64,000 nt of DNA from Flavobacterium sp. 83 (GCF_000744835.1 NZ_JQMS01000001.1:1488001-1552000); one strand, 5' to 3'. Numbered from the stretch's first letter, positions 1-9,359 are shown. The notes: generated by a model from the sequence alone, not told the origin. Translations and numbers: made by a program.

Positions 1-555
1 GGAGTAGATTGTGATAAAGTAATAGTTGATGATTTTGATTCTGCTTTAAATTCTACTCAATATTTAATAGATTTAGGGTGCAAGAATATAGCTTTATTCT
101 CCTCGGTAGATAATTTAAGTGTTGGTATATTACGAAGTGAAGGGTATCTTAAAGCATTGGCGAATAATAATATTCCTGTGAATGAGAATTTAATTATTCG
201 TACAGATTCAGAGGATGATTTAAAGGATAAAATTGAAAACATTTTTGAGAAAAATATAATTGATGGGATTTTTGCCTTGGAGGAAAATGACTCAGTGGCT
301 GCATTGCGTATTGCTATCAAAAAAGGATATAAAGTACCGGAAGAAATTTCTATTATAGGTTTTGCAGATGGCATTCTTGCATCAAGAAGGTTATCGCCAA
401 GTCTAACTACTGTTAGCCAGCATGGAATTGAGATAGGAGAAGTTGCAGCTAAGTTGCTTATTGACAGATTAGAATCGAAAGAAGAGAATTTGCCGTATGA
501 GACGGTTGTTATTAAAACAAAATTGAAAGAAAGAGAATCTACAAGGGCTCTTTAG
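1..555 (+). CDS. LacI/PurR-family transcriptional regulator, C-terminal part (5' end outside window)
   Basis: The frame is open from base 1 and ends with TAG at 553-555, giving the last 184 residues; the DNA-binding head lies outside the window. The sequence shows the periplasmic-binding-protein-like sensor domain of LacI/GalR regulators: the stretch IDGIFALEENDSVAALRIA, then VPEEISIIGFADG and LTTVSQHGIEIGEVAAKLL, which in this family sit around the effector cleft and the last helices. A ligand, probably a sugar, is expected from the family but cannot be read here. It resembles the two complete LacI proteins at 38138-40427 in layout but is clearly a different protein. An internal TTG at 157 is not a credible start because homology continues upstream to the window edge. 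Confidence 0.85.
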   Translation, partial: GVDCDKVIVDDFDSALNSTQYLIDLGCKNIALFSSVDNLSVGILRSEGYLKALANNNIPVNENLIIRTDSEDDLKDKIENIFEKNIIDGIFALEENDSVAALRIAIKKGYKVPEEISIIGFADGILASRRLSPSLTTVSQHGIEIGEVAAKLLIDRLESKEENLPYETVVIKTKLKERESTRAL

Positions 556-639
556 TAATTAGTTAAATAACAGAAACATAACATTGTTTAAATTTTTTCA
601 GGCATATAAAGATATTTCTTTGTATTATATAAAAGCTGT

Positions 640-1161
640 ATGAAAAAAATCTACTTTATTGTTGTGCATTTGCTTTTCTTCAACACTACTTTTTCTCAAG
701 TGAAATTGGATGTTTTTGATGTGTCAAGAAATGGAAATCTTAAACAAATGAAAGAGATTTTCGAAAATAACCCGAAAGCTATATTTTTGACAAATGAAAA
801 TGGGTTCTCACCATTGATTTTAGCCTGTTATCACAACAATTACGAAACGGCAAAATTTCTTCTTGAACACCACAGCAACGTAAATACTTCAAGTCCTATG
901 GGGACCTCGCTAATGGCTGCAGTTGTTAAAGGGAACATTCAAATAACCCAGTTGTTATTAAAAAACAAAGCGGACGTTAACAGTGCGGATTCAAACGGAA
1001 CTACTGCCTTGATTTTCGCCATTATGTTTAAAAGTATCGTATTGGTAAAATTACTTTTATTTTATAATGCTGATAAAACAAAAATTGACAATAAAGGGAA
1101 AACCGCTTTTGAGTATGCTGTATTTTTAGGAGATGAAAAAATAATAAATTTATTAAAGTAA
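640..1161 (+). CDS. Secreted ankyrin-repeat protein
   Basis: A 173-residue protein with a signal peptide (Lys-Lys, then a hydrophobic stretch ending near TTFSQ, residue 20) followed by about five ankyrin-like units at roughly residues 26-173. Recognisable consensus pieces are GFSPLILACYHNNYETAKFLL, GTSLMAAVVKGNIQITQLLL and GTTALIFAI. Ankyrin repeats bind proteins, and small exported ankyrin proteins are common in Bacteroidota; the partner is unknown. The start is the ATG after an A/T-rich leader with no Shine-Dalgarno site, as usual in this phylum. The next gene starts 3 bp after the stop, so the two are probably cotranscribed. Confidence 0.8.
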   Translation: MKKIYFIVVHLLFFNTTFSQVKLDVFDVSRNGNLKQMKEIFENNPKAIFLTNENGFSPLILACYHNNYETAKFLLEHHSNVNTSSPMGTSLMAAVVKGNIQITQLLLKNKADVNSADSNGTTALIFAIMFKSIVLVKLLLFYNADKTKIDNKGKTAFEYAVFLGDEKIINLLK

Positions 1162-1164
1162 AAA

Positions 1165-1947
1165 ATGAAAAAGTTAGTAAATTTATTATTAATACTATTT
1201 TACTTTGTTGGTTTTTCTCAACAAAAATCTACTGGAATAGTGATCCTTACTACGGATATGACGGCTAATTTAACTTTAGACAATTTAACAAGTAAGGTTG
1301 CTTTAAAAATAACGGGACCTTCAGACAGGTGGTTTGGAATACATTTTGGAAAGTTTGGCTTTAATGAAGGGATGAAAGCAGCAGAAGATATAGTTTATGT
1401 TAATCAAAATACAATAATTGATTGCAATTTTGCTGGAGGTTATACTACCCCAAATGTTGACGTAACAAACAATTGGGTTGTTTTGTCGGACACAGTAAAT
1501 GGAAGCGTAAGGACAATTATTTTACAAAGAAACTTTTTAGGTGATGGTGTAAACGATTTTAATTTCAATTTCTCTGATACCAATATAGATTTTGCTTGGG
1601 CAAGAGGAAGTGGTATTGCGCCAGCTTTTCAAATGGGTTATCACGGCGAAAGCAATTGGGGATATTCCCTCTCTAATTATTTTAGTACTCTTGGAGTAGA
1701 AGATTTTACTTTGAATGCATCTGTGATTTATCCAAATCCAGCGAATGATAAATTTATTATAAAAACTAAATCAACTTTACGAAAAATTAGTATTTATTCC
1801 CAAGTTGGGGTTTTGGTAAAAACTATAAATGTCGAAAATAATAAAGCTTCAGATCTTGAAGTGAGAGGTTTACAATCAGGAGTTTATTTAATAGAACTTC
1901 AAAACGAAAACGAAAAATCTTGGAAAAAAGTGATGATCATTCAATAG
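1165..1947 (+). CDS. Secreted DOMON-like protein with type IX secretion C-terminal sorting domain
   Basis: 260 residues. A signal peptide ends near GFSQ (residue 19). Residues about 20-175 look like a DOMON-type beta-sandwich: the segments SDRWFGIHFGKFGF, DIVYVNQ and FAWARGSG match the strand pattern of that heme- or sugar-binding fold. Residues about 185-260 form a type A sorting domain of the Bacteroidota type IX secretion system, with the marks VIYPNPANDKFII, ISIYSQVGVLV, LQSGVYLIEL and a terminal KKVMIIQ. The protein should therefore be secreted or anchored to the cell surface. It follows the ankyrin gene by 3 bp. DOMON is assigned by pattern only; the sorting domain is secure. Confidence 0.75.
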   Translation: MKKLVNLLLILFYFVGFSQQKSTGIVILTTDMTANLTLDNLTSKVALKITGPSDRWFGIHFGKFGFNEGMKAAEDIVYVNQNTIIDCNFAGGYTTPNVDVTNNWVVLSDTVNGSVRTIILQRNFLGDGVNDFNFNFSDTNIDFAWARGSGIAPAFQMGYHGESNWGYSLSNYFSTLGVEDFTLNASVIYPNPANDKFIIKTKSTLRKISIYSQVGVLVKTINVENNKASDLEVRGLQSGVYLIELQNENEKSWKKVMIIQ

Positions 1948-1960
1948 TTGTAATTATAAA

Positions 1961-1998
1961 AAAAAAGGCTAATTTATTAATTTAAATTAGCCTTTTTT
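1961..1998. terminator. Bidirectional intrinsic terminator
   Basis: A perfect 16-bp inverted repeat (1961-1976 and 1983-1998) with a 6-nt loop has A-runs on the left and T-runs on the right. It lies between the converging DOMON gene and polA and can stop transcription in both directions. Confidence 0.85.
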
Positions 1999-2015
1999 TG
2001 TTTTAAATTACTGTC

Positions 2016-4856
2016 TTAATGCGCTTCTAGCCAATCTTTCCCGGCTCCTAAATCGACATCCAAAGGAACATCGAGTTTAAACGCATGTTCCATTTCGTAT
2101 TTTATTAAAGGTTGGATTTTTTCGAGCTCTGAATTATGAACATCAAAAACAAGTTCATCATGTACCTGTAATAACATTTTGCTTTTCCAGTTTTCGGCTG
2201 TTAGTTTTTCATGAATATTAATCATCGCAATTTTAATAATATCAGCAGCACTTCCTTGTATTGGAGCATTCACGGCATTCCTTTCTGCAGCACCTCTAAC
2301 GATGGCATTTGCGGAATTAATGTCTTTCAAGTAGCGGCGACGGCCAAGAATTGTTTGCACAAATCCATTTTCTCGTGCATATTCAATTTGTTCTTGTATG
2401 TAAGATTTTAATCTTGGATACGTTTTATAATAGGCTTCAATCAATGCGGCGCTTTCGGAACGGGAAAGCGAGGTTTGGTTACTCAATCCAAATGCCGAAA
2501 CACCATAAATAATACCAAAATTTACCGTTTTGGCATGGCTTCGTTGTTCACGAGTAACGTCTTCTAATGGAACATTAAAGACTTTTGATGCGGTAGATTT
2601 GTGAATGTCTTCATGATTTTGAAAGGCAGCAATCATGTTTTCTTCACCACTCAATGCTGCAATAATGCGAAGTTCTATTTGAGAATAATCGGCAGAAACA
2701 ATCGTGTAATTTTCGTCTCTGGCTACAAATGCTTTTCTGATTTGTCTTCCACGTTCGGTACGAATCGGAATATTTTGTAAGTTAGGATTATTAGAACTCA
2801 AACGCCCAGTTGCAGCTACGGTTTGCATATAATCGGTATGTATTCGGTTCGTGATTTTATCTACTTGGTTTGGTAAAGCATCAACGTAAGTGTTTTGAAG
2901 TTTAATTAATTGACGCCAATCAAGAATGTCTTTTACTATTGGATTTTCCAAAGCCAAATAGCTTAGAATCTCTTCTCCTGTAGCATATTGGCCAGTTTTT
3001 GTTTTCTTTTGTTTAACGCCTCCAATTTTTAATTTGTCGAATAAAATATCGCCTAATTGTTTTGGAGAGGCTAAATTGAATTTTTCTCCAGCAGTTTCAA
3101 ATATGTTTGCTTCTAATATTTTAATATCATCATCTAATGTTTTTGATAGAGATTTCAAGAAAGCTACATCAACACGAATTCCCTCTTTTTCCATATCAGC
3201 CAAAACTTTTACCAATGGAATTTCGATTTCTTCAAAAAGCTTTTTGGTACCGGTTTTGTCTAATTCCAAAGTGAATATTTCTTTGAGTTGCAAAGTTACA
3301 TCAGCATCTTCGACTGCATATTCTTTTATTTCTTCCAGTTCAACGTCGCGCATTGATTTCTGGTTTTTTCCTTTTTTTCCAATTAAAGCTTCGATAGATT
3401 TCGGAGAATATTTCAAATAAGTTTCTGCTAGAATATCCATATTATGACGCATATCGGGATTAATCAGATAATGTGCAATCATGGTATCGAATAATTTTCC
3501 TTCTACTTTAATGTTGTAATTAGAAAGAATTTTTAAATCGTATTTTAAATTCTGCCCAATTTTCTCAATATTTTCATTTTCGAAAAAAGGAATGAACTTT
3601 TCGATTAAAGATTGTGCTTCATCTTGATTTTCTGGAAAGGGAACATAAAATCCTTTTCCTTTTTCATAAGAAAAAGAGATTCCTACTAATTCCGCATGCA
3701 AAGCATCTAATCCTGTTGTTTCAGTATCAAAACAAACGGAAGATTGGTTTCGTAAATTTTGTAATAATAATTTTAGCCCTAATTCACCTTGAATAATTTG
3801 ATAGGAATGTTCAGAGTTCTCTAACGAATTGTAATATTGATGACGAGTTTCATCTGAAGTTTCATCTGGAATTGTACTTCCAAAAAGATCAAATTGCTCT
3901 TCGTTCTTGGCTTGCGGTTTTTTATATAATTTAGCTTCGTCAACAGGATTGGTAACTGTTACTGTTCCACCTTTTTTAAATATAGCGTCAAACTGCTCAG
4001 CCATTCTTCTGAATTCTAATTCGTTGAAAAGTGCATCTGTTTTCTCCACATCAGGAGTTGATAATTCGTAATCGGTTTCATCAAAAACTACAGGGCAGTC
4101 TAATAAAATAGTTGCTAAAGTTTTAGATAATAATCCTTTTTCTTTGTTTGCTTCAATATTCTCCTTCATTTTGCCTTTTAGCTTGTCTGTATTTGCCAAA
4201 AGGTTTTCCATTGTTCCAAATTCCTTTAATAATTTTTTTGCAGTTACTTCTCCTACACCTGGTAGCCCGGGGATATTATCTGCAGCATCTCCCATCATTC
4301 CAAGAAAATCAATTACTTGATCGGGTCTTTCAATTTCAAATTTTGCCAAAACTTCTGGAATTCCCCAAATTTCTATTCCGTTGCCCATTCTGGCGGGTTT
4401 GTACATAAAAATATTTTCAGAAACCAATTGTGCAAAATCTTTATCTGGGGTTACCATAAAGACTTTGTAGTTTTGTTTTTCAGCTTGTTTTGCAATAGTT
4501 CCTATCAAATCGTCAGCTTCATACCCTTTTACTTCTATGATAGGAATGTGCATGGCTTTCAATAAATCTTGAATGTATGGAATAGCAATTTTAATAGCTT
4601 CAGGGGTTGCATCTCGATGTGCTTTGTATTCAGGGAATATTTCATTTCTCAATTGACTGCCTCCATTATCAAAAGCAACGGCTAAATGGTCCGGTTTCTC
4701 TCTTTTGATGACATCCATTAATGAGTTCATAAATCCCATGATGGCTGATGTGTCCATTCCTTTAGAATTGATTCTAGGGTTTTTTATAAAAGCATAATAC
4801 CCACGAAAGATTAAAGCATAAGCATCAAGAAGGAACAGGCGTTTTTGTTGTGACAT
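2016..4856 (-). CDS. polA: DNA polymerase I
   Basis: 946 residues with all three domains. The N-terminal 5' nuclease (about 1-290) carries LFLLDAYALIFRGYYAF, KGYEADDLIGT and GLPGVGEVTAKKLL. The 3'-5' exonuclease (about 355-540) keeps its acidic residues in FDTETTGL, GQNLKYDLKIL and EYAVEDADVTL, so proofreading should be active, unlike the Taq-type enzymes. The polymerase domain (about 570-946) shows TGRLSSNNPNLQNIP, SADYSQIELRI, the finger helix RSHAKTVNFGIIYG and the palm motif LLQVHDELVF. It acts in Okazaki fragment maturation and repair. The start is the ATG at 4854-4856. A TAnnTTTG-like -7 box (TACTTTTG, 4879-4886 on this strand) lies 22 nt upstream. Confidence 0.97.
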   Translation of the reverse strand: MSQQKRLFLLDAYALIFRGYYAFIKNPRINSKGMDTSAIMGFMNSLMDVIKREKPDHLAVAFDNGGSQLRNEIFPEYKAHRDATPEAIKIAIPYIQDLLKAMHIPIIEVKGYEADDLIGTIAKQAEKQNYKVFMVTPDKDFAQLVSENIFMYKPARMGNGIEIWGIPEVLAKFEIERPDQVIDFLGMMGDAADNIPGLPGVGEVTAKKLLKEFGTMENLLANTDKLKGKMKENIEANKEKGLLSKTLATILLDCPVVFDETDYELSTPDVEKTDALFNELEFRRMAEQFDAIFKKGGTVTVTNPVDEAKLYKKPQAKNEEQFDLFGSTIPDETSDETRHQYYNSLENSEHSYQIIQGELGLKLLLQNLRNQSSVCFDTETTGLDALHAELVGISFSYEKGKGFYVPFPENQDEAQSLIEKFIPFFENENIEKIGQNLKYDLKILSNYNIKVEGKLFDTMIAHYLINPDMRHNMDILAETYLKYSPKSIEALIGKKGKNQKSMRDVELEEIKEYAVEDADVTLQLKEIFTLELDKTGTKKLFEEIEIPLVKVLADMEKEGIRVDVAFLKSLSKTLDDDIKILEANIFETAGEKFNLASPKQLGDILFDKLKIGGVKQKKTKTGQYATGEEILSYLALENPIVKDILDWRQLIKLQNTYVDALPNQVDKITNRIHTDYMQTVAATGRLSSNNPNLQNIPIRTERGRQIRKAFVARDENYTIVSADYSQIELRIIAALSGEENMIAAFQNHEDIHKSTASKVFNVPLEDVTREQRSHAKTVNFGIIYGVSAFGLSNQTSLSRSESAALIEAYYKTYPRLKSYIQEQIEYARENGFVQTILGRRRYLKDINSANAIVRGAAERNAVNAPIQGSAADIIKIAMINIHEKLTAENWKSKMLLQVHDELVFDVHNSELEKIQPLIKYEMEHAFKLDVPLDVDLGAGKDWLEAH

Positions 4857-5214
4857 GATTGAAATTTTGTATAGTTTTCAAAAGTACAAAACTTGTCAGA
4901 TAAAGAGAAGAGGGTTTTGAATATTTCTTGGAAATCATATTCTTATGTTGGGTATTTCAAAATCAGTATGTTAAACAAATTTTTTAACTAAAATTTATTT
5001 AGTGGACTGATTTTGAGTGAAAATAATTTCAATATTAATTAGTAGTAATTTTTTATAATAGATTTTATTATTTGTATGATTTTAAATATAAAATAATAAA
5101 AATCATGTATTTAATCGGTTAAATTATGCTTTTAAACGATATATTTTATAACTTTATTGTACAGAATAAGGTCCTCGTGTTATTCTTTATATTTAATCTT
5201 TTAATTTGTTTATT
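4857..5214. other. A/T-rich intergenic region between divergent polA and a secreted-protein gene
   Basis: About 360 bp without a convincing ORF. It holds the putative polA -7 box (minus strand, 4879-4886) and, for the rightward gene, a possible TAnnTTTR box (TAACTTTA, 5149-5156) about 60 nt before the start codon. No repeat or RNA gene was recognised. Confidence 0.4.
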
Positions 5215-6738
5215 ATGAAAAAAAATTACGCTTCTAAAAAGGTATTGCCAGCCTGTCTATTATTTTTCATGATAATAACGACAAGTATGTTTGCCCAAGT
5301 TGGGATTGGAACTGTTACGCCAGATGCGAGTTCAGTTTTAGATATAAGCTCTACTACCCAAGGGATGTTAGCGCCAAGGATGACAACTGCGCAAAGGACA
5401 TCTATTGTTAGCCCTGCAAATGGTTTGATGGTTTATGATACGGATATCAAAGCGCTGCAATATTATGATTCTTCAGCCTCATTATGGAATAAAATATATG
5501 GAGATAAAGATGGGCGATTGAAGTTCAAGCGTATTAAATCTACGGATGTTTTAGCTACAGTTTTAGCTGCAGAAAAAACAGCAGGTGGAAGTACTAAATA
5601 TCTGCTAGATGCAAATACGTTGTATGAAATTAATGGCATTATTAATGTTGATCTACCAATTGAATTGAATAATTCTTATATTGTTGGTATGGATGCTGGG
5701 GAAGATAAATTAGTTAAGGCGTCAGGCGATCTTTTTACAGGAACAACAGGAGGTTCCATTAAGATACTAACTTTGACAGCAACAAGCGGGAATGTTTTTA
5801 ATGTTACTGGAACAGGATCAATCGCGGCTGGAACACAAACTCAAAGTTTAGTTTTGAGGGATTGTATTATTGCAAGTTCTTCTAATATAGGTAAGATAGA
5901 AAATTTCGCATTAGCTTTTGTAAGTATTGTTCAGTATTTAGGGAATACAACTGGGATTGTATATAAAGATATTAGTAAAGTCTTGCTTAGTAATGCCGCT
6001 TGGTTTGGAAATAATTCAGGAACCTATGAAACATTTCAAGGAACTTTTGGTTTAGTTGAAAAAACAGGAGGATTTAGTGAAGTTTATGGTGCGGTTGTTG
6101 GTCTTGATGTTTCCAGTAATCCAACAATTACAGGGGATGCAGTAGTAGAATCAGTTGTTTTTACGGGAACTCTTACAACTGGGCTATATATAAAAGGGTA
6201 TACAACTGGTAGTTACACTGGTTATAACTTTGATAATAGATGGGCAATTAGATCTGCAGGAGTGCCAAATGAAGGAGATGCATTTGCTACGGGTTTTTTA
6301 TATGATAGTAACAACACTTCTTCAACAAGAACTACCGCAACTGCTCAAAATACAGATTATAAAGTGAATACTAATGCAACAAGTGTTTCTAATTTATTTA
6401 GGGTTAAATCAGATGTTAGCGGAAGATTGACATATGTAGGTAAAAAAACGAGAACTTTTCAGGTAAATACCTCGATTTCATTTGCTGAAGTGACTAGTGG
6501 AACAAATGCGACCTATGTTTTTTATATCGCAAAAATTTCAACTAATGGTACTACTGTTGTACCTCTGCCAGAAACAGAGACTTATATTGATACCAATAGC
6601 GGTTATGTTCAATCTTTTCCTGTTACGGGAACAGTTGCTTTAAATTATAATGAGTCACTAGAAGTTCATGTGAAAAGACTAAATACAGGTACAAAAATAA
6701 ATTTGGATGTGTATTCGTTGAATTTGTCTATAAAATAA
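5215..6738 (+). CDS. Large secreted protein of unknown function (Bacteroidota surface-protein type)
   Basis: 507 residues from the ATG at 5215; a TTG nine bases earlier is in frame but less likely. A signal peptide ends near TSMFAQ. It is followed by a segment common at the N-terminus of Bacteroidota surface and tail-fibre-like proteins: VGIGTVTPDASSVLDIS, GMLAPRMTTAQRTSI, ANGLMVYDTD and LWNKI. The rest is Thr/Ser/Gly-rich and beta-strand-like, with no cysteine pattern or catalytic motif, and ends in YSLNLSIK rather than in a type IX sorting domain. It could be an adhesin or surface-layer component. It stands alone between the polA promoter region and a strong terminator, so it is probably monocistronic. 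No phage genes lie nearby. Confidence 0.6.
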   Translation: MKKNYASKKVLPACLLFFMIITTSMFAQVGIGTVTPDASSVLDISSTTQGMLAPRMTTAQRTSIVSPANGLMVYDTDIKALQYYDSSASLWNKIYGDKDGRLKFKRIKSTDVLATVLAAEKTAGGSTKYLLDANTLYEINGIINVDLPIELNNSYIVGMDAGEDKLVKASGDLFTGTTGGSIKILTLTATSGNVFNVTGTGSIAAGTQTQSLVLRDCIIASSSNIGKIENFALAFVSIVQYLGNTTGIVYKDISKVLLSNAAWFGNNSGTYETFQGTFGLVEKTGGFSEVYGAVVGLDVSSNPTITGDAVVESVVFTGTLTTGLYIKGYTTGSYTGYNFDNRWAIRSAGVPNEGDAFATGFLYDSNNTSSTRTTATAQNTDYKVNTNATSVSNLFRVKSDVSGRLTYVGKKTRTFQVNTSISFAEVTSGTNATYVFYIAKISTNGTTVVPLPETETYIDTNSGYVQSFPVTGTVALNYNESLEVHVKRLNTGTKINLDVYSLNLSIK

Positions 6739-6762
6739 AAACCAATGCGTATTTATAATTTT

Positions 6763-6800
6763 AAGACTTCACTTTTTAATTAAAAGTGAAGTCTTTTTTA
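6763..6800 (+). terminator. Intrinsic terminator
   Basis: A 14-bp perfect stem (6763-6776 with 6782-6795), a 5-nt loop and a T-run lie directly after the 5215-6738 gene. Confidence 0.85.
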
Positions 6801-6855
6801 ATTCTAATAAAGCTCTAAAATCTAATTAAAAGTTAAATTTTCCTAGGCAAGCAAA

Positions 6856-6874
6856 TCTTCATTTTTTCTTCATT
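6856..6874 (+). promoter_or_regulatory. Direct-repeat regulator site, TCTTCATT-N3-TCTTCATT
   Basis: Two identical octamers start at 6856 and 6867, an 11-nt period. The second starts 17 nt before the -7 box TACATTTG (6884-6891). There is no TTTG at the expected -33 position, which the repeat covers instead. An 11-nt direct repeat replacing the upstream promoter element is typical of activation by OmpR/PhoB-type regulators, and such a regulator is encoded next door (7321-7995). The same arrangement recurs at 9360-9395. Confidence 0.65.
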
Positions 6875-6883
6875 TATCACTAG

Positions 6884-6891
6884 TACATTTG
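6884..6891 (+). promoter_or_regulatory. -7 promoter box TACATTTG for the first small secreted protein
   Basis: This is an exact match to the Bacteroidota -7 consensus TAnnTTTG, 40 nt upstream of the ATG at 6932. The following bases (TCTATAAATAA, then AAATTATTAAT) are also conserved in the second copy. Confidence 0.65.
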
Positions 6892-6931
6892 ATCTATAAA
6901 TAACAAATTATTAATATTAAATTTAGAAAAA

Positions 6932-7120
6932 ATGAAAAAAGTATTGATGTTAGTTGCAATTATGTTAGGGACAAGTGTTATGGTAAATGCTAAAACAACT
7001 CCAGCAAAAACAGGTCCTGCCAAAGAAGTGAGAATGGAAAAACATTCAAAACACAAAAAAGCTAGAGCGGAGAAAAAAGCGGCTGTTATAGCAAAAGAAA
7101 CGTCTAAAGCAAAAAAATAA
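6932..7120 (+). CDS. Small secreted Lys/Ala-rich protein, copy 1 (Asr-like composition)
   Basis: 62 residues. A clean signal peptide (MKKVLMLVAIMLGTSVMVNA) is followed by a mature part of about 42 residues that is nearly all Lys, Ala, Thr, Pro, Glu and His, surely disordered and strongly basic. The second copy at 9438-9614 has the same signal peptide with few changes and the same TPAK repeats. In composition and size it resembles the periplasmic acid-shock protein Asr of enterobacteria, which is controlled by two-component systems; this is an analogy, not shown homology. Promoter, coding region and terminator are all matched in copy 2, which lies just beyond the regulator and kinase genes, so control by that pair is likely. 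Confidence 0.75.
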   Translation: MKKVLMLVAIMLGTSVMVNAKTTPAKTGPAKEVRMEKHSKHKKARAEKKAAVIAKETSKAKK

Positions 7121-7195
7121 TCAACATTTTTGTTTTGCTTTCTGAGTAATGTAAAATGAATTGCCAAGATGGCAAAACAAAAGGGTTAATTGTTG

Positions 7196-7230
7196 AAAAA
7201 GCTGGTAAATAAATTTATCAGCTTTTTTTT
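7196..7230 (+). terminator. Intrinsic terminator after small-protein copy 1
   Basis: The stem of AAAAAGCTG-GTAAA against TTTATCAGCTTTTT contains one G-T pair and is followed by a T-run. It is nearly the same sequence as the terminator at 9697-9726. It separates the small gene from the response-regulator gene, so the two-component genes need their own promoter or readthrough. Confidence 0.8.
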
Positions 7231-7320
7231 ATTACCAACTTTCAGTTAAATTTATAACTATTAAAACAGTTACATTTACATTATTTGTTACTTTAAATAG
7301 TTTTACTACACAAATCATTT

Positions 7321-7995
7321 ATGAATATTCTTATCGTAGAAGACAATGCTGAATTAGCTATTGAGTTGAAAGATTTTCTTTCCACGAGTGGCTATGTTTG
7401 TAAAATTGCTAAAAACTGTGCCACAGCATTAGAGGAAATTAGCAGTAATGATTATGATATTATGTTATTGGATCTAGGATTGCCTGATGGAAGCGGATTT
7501 GAGATTTTAAAAACGGTTCGGAAAATACAATCTAAAATGGCAGTCATAATATTGACGGCTCGTGGCGAACTCGATGATAGAATTAATGGATTACAGCTTG
7601 GGGCAGACGATTATCTTACAAAACCTTTTGCTTTGACAGAATTAGGCGCGCGTTTATTTGCTATCATCAGACGCATACACGGTTTTGTTGTTAATGATTT
7701 AGAGATACATGACTTTAGTTTACAGCTTCAAGATTATAAAGTGCATTGTGATGGAATTCAAGTTAAACTCACAAAAAAAGAATTTGATATATTTCAATAT
7801 TTAGTTTTAAATAAAAATCGAGTAATTACCAGATTACAATTAACAGAACATATTTGGGGTGACATCCTTGAGGTTAATTCTGATTCGAATTTTATTGATG
7901 TGCATGTACGGAATTTGCGTAAGAAACTAGAAAAGTATGCTCCTATTGAATGGTTTGAGACCGTAAGAAGTGTTGGTTACCGGATAAACGATTGA
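7321..7995 (+). CDS. OmpR/PhoB-family response regulator
   Basis: 224 residues. The receiver domain (1-115) has the acidic pair in MNILIVEDN, the phospho-acceptor Asp in YDIMLLDLGLPDGSGF (about residue 51), the switch Thr in VIILTARGE and the Lys in DDYLTKPF. The winged-helix output domain (about 130-224) has KLTKKEFDIFQYLVLNKNRV, DVHVRNLRKKL and TVRSVGYRI. It is a DNA-binding transcription factor that usually recognises 11-nt-spaced direct repeats. Two such repeats lie at 6856 and 9360, before the flanking small secreted-protein genes, which are the most likely targets. The kinase gene starts 3 bp after the stop codon, so the pair is cotranscribed and surely cognate. Confidence 0.95.
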   Translation: MNILIVEDNAELAIELKDFLSTSGYVCKIAKNCATALEEISSNDYDIMLLDLGLPDGSGFEILKTVRKIQSKMAVIILTARGELDDRINGLQLGADDYLTKPFALTELGARLFAIIRRIHGFVVNDLEIHDFSLQLQDYKVHCDGIQVKLTKKEFDIFQYLVLNKNRVITRLQLTEHIWGDILEVNSDSNFIDVHVRNLRKKLEKYAPIEWFETVRSVGYRIND

Positions 7996-7998
7996 TTT

Positions 7999-9333
7999 AT
8001 GAAAATAAAACACCAATTAACAATCTTCAATGCGATAACCAGATTACTTGTAATTTTGGTTTTATGGATGATGTTACCTATTTTGGTTGAAAAAGTAGTT
8101 TACAAGCATATTAATAAAAGTTTATTAGAAAAAAAGCAAAAATTCATTGAACATTTAGATAAGAAAGAAATCAATGATTTCATTGTTAGAAATGACTCAA
8201 TGGAAACCTACGCAAGCTTTTCTACATTACATAATGAATTTTTGCAATTATCCAGATTGCCAATAAATTCCGAAATAGATAAAACTGTTTTTATCAATGA
8301 ACCTAGAATAATTGAGGAGGAAAAAGGTGACTACAGAATTTTACAATACCAATTCCTTTATGAAAAAATGCCTTATCAGCTTGAAATAGGCAATAGTCTG
8401 AGTGAAGTAGAGGAACTAACTTTTACGATTCGATTTTTTGTGTTAATCGTACTTGTTATTATTCTATTAGTTACTTTTTTGATAGATACTTTTTATATAG
8501 AATACCTATTGAAGCCTTTCTATAAAATTATCGATACTAAAATCCGTCGGGTAAATGAACCGGATACGTTTGATCATACCCCTATAAACTCTCATTCTGC
8601 AGATTTTCAGGAATTGGATATGGTTTTGAATCAAATGATGAATCGGATAAGTGAACTTTTTAAGAAAGAGAAACAATTTATTGCCAATGTTTCTCATGAA
8701 CTTTTAACCCCAATTGCATTATTAAAAAACAAATTTGAAAACTTACTTCAGAATGATTCACTAAACGATAGTGCTATTGATAAAATTGCAAATTCTTTAA
8801 AAATATTAGATATGCTCAAGAAAGTAATCAATAATTTATTGCTTATTTCAAGAATTGAAAACCATCAATACGAGTCTAATGAAACCATAAATTTAGGAGA
8901 ATTAATTACTGATTTATATCAAGATTTGAAAGATCGTATGGATGAAAAAAGATTGACTTTTACGATGAATCTTCAATATGATTTTCATTTTATTGGGAAT
9001 AAAACTCTAATTCACATTCTTTTATATAATTTGATCGTAAATGCTATTAAATACAATAAAAAAAACGGAAACATTACCATTATAGATGGATTTTTAGATT
9101 CTAATTATTTTTTGTCAGTTTCTGATACTGGAATTGGAATGAATGAAAATCAAAAAGATCAGATATTCAATAGATTTTCTAGAATTGATGCTAATGAAGA
9201 AGGAAATGGTTTAGGCCTTGCTATTGCTGATAGTATTGCTCTTTTTCATCATATAAAAATAGAAGTTACTTCAAGAATTAATGAAGGGACAACATTTTGT
9301 TTGTGTTTTGCCAATAATGAAAAACATAATTAA
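7999..9333 (+). CDS. Sensor histidine kinase, partner of the adjacent response regulator
   Basis: 444 residues. The first membrane helix is near 12-32; an extracytoplasmic sensor loop of about 105 residues has no recognised fold; the second helix is near 143-165. A HAMP-like linker leads to the dimerisation domain with the H-box FIANVSHELLTPIALLKNKF; Leu replaces the common Arg after the His-Glu-Leu, a mild deviation. The ATPase domain has the N-box LLYNLIVNAIKYN, G1 DTGIGM and G2 GNGLGLAI, all intact. The stimulus is unknown; if the Asr analogy of the flanking small proteins holds, envelope or acid stress is a fair guess. Confidence 0.93.
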   Translation: MKIKHQLTIFNAITRLLVILVLWMMLPILVEKVVYKHINKSLLEKKQKFIEHLDKKEINDFIVRNDSMETYASFSTLHNEFLQLSRLPINSEIDKTVFINEPRIIEEEKGDYRILQYQFLYEKMPYQLEIGNSLSEVEELTFTIRFFVLIVLVIILLVTFLIDTFYIEYLLKPFYKIIDTKIRRVNEPDTFDHTPINSHSADFQELDMVLNQMMNRISELFKKEKQFIANVSHELLTPIALLKNKFENLLQNDSLNDSAIDKIANSLKILDMLKKVINNLLLISRIENHQYESNETINLGELITDLYQDLKDRMDEKRLTFTMNLQYDFHFIGNKTLIHILLYNLIVNAIKYNKKNGNITIIDGFLDSNYFLSVSDTGIGMNENQKDQIFNRFSRIDANEEGNGLGLAIADSIALFHHIKIEVTSRINEGTTFCLCFANNEKHN

Positions 9334-9359
9334 TAGTTAAAATTTATCTAAGTACTGAA

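Noticed and set aside
5215..6738. Prophage tail fibre
   Set aside because: The N-terminal segment is also usual in Bacteroidota surface proteins; a signal peptide is present and no phage genes surround it.
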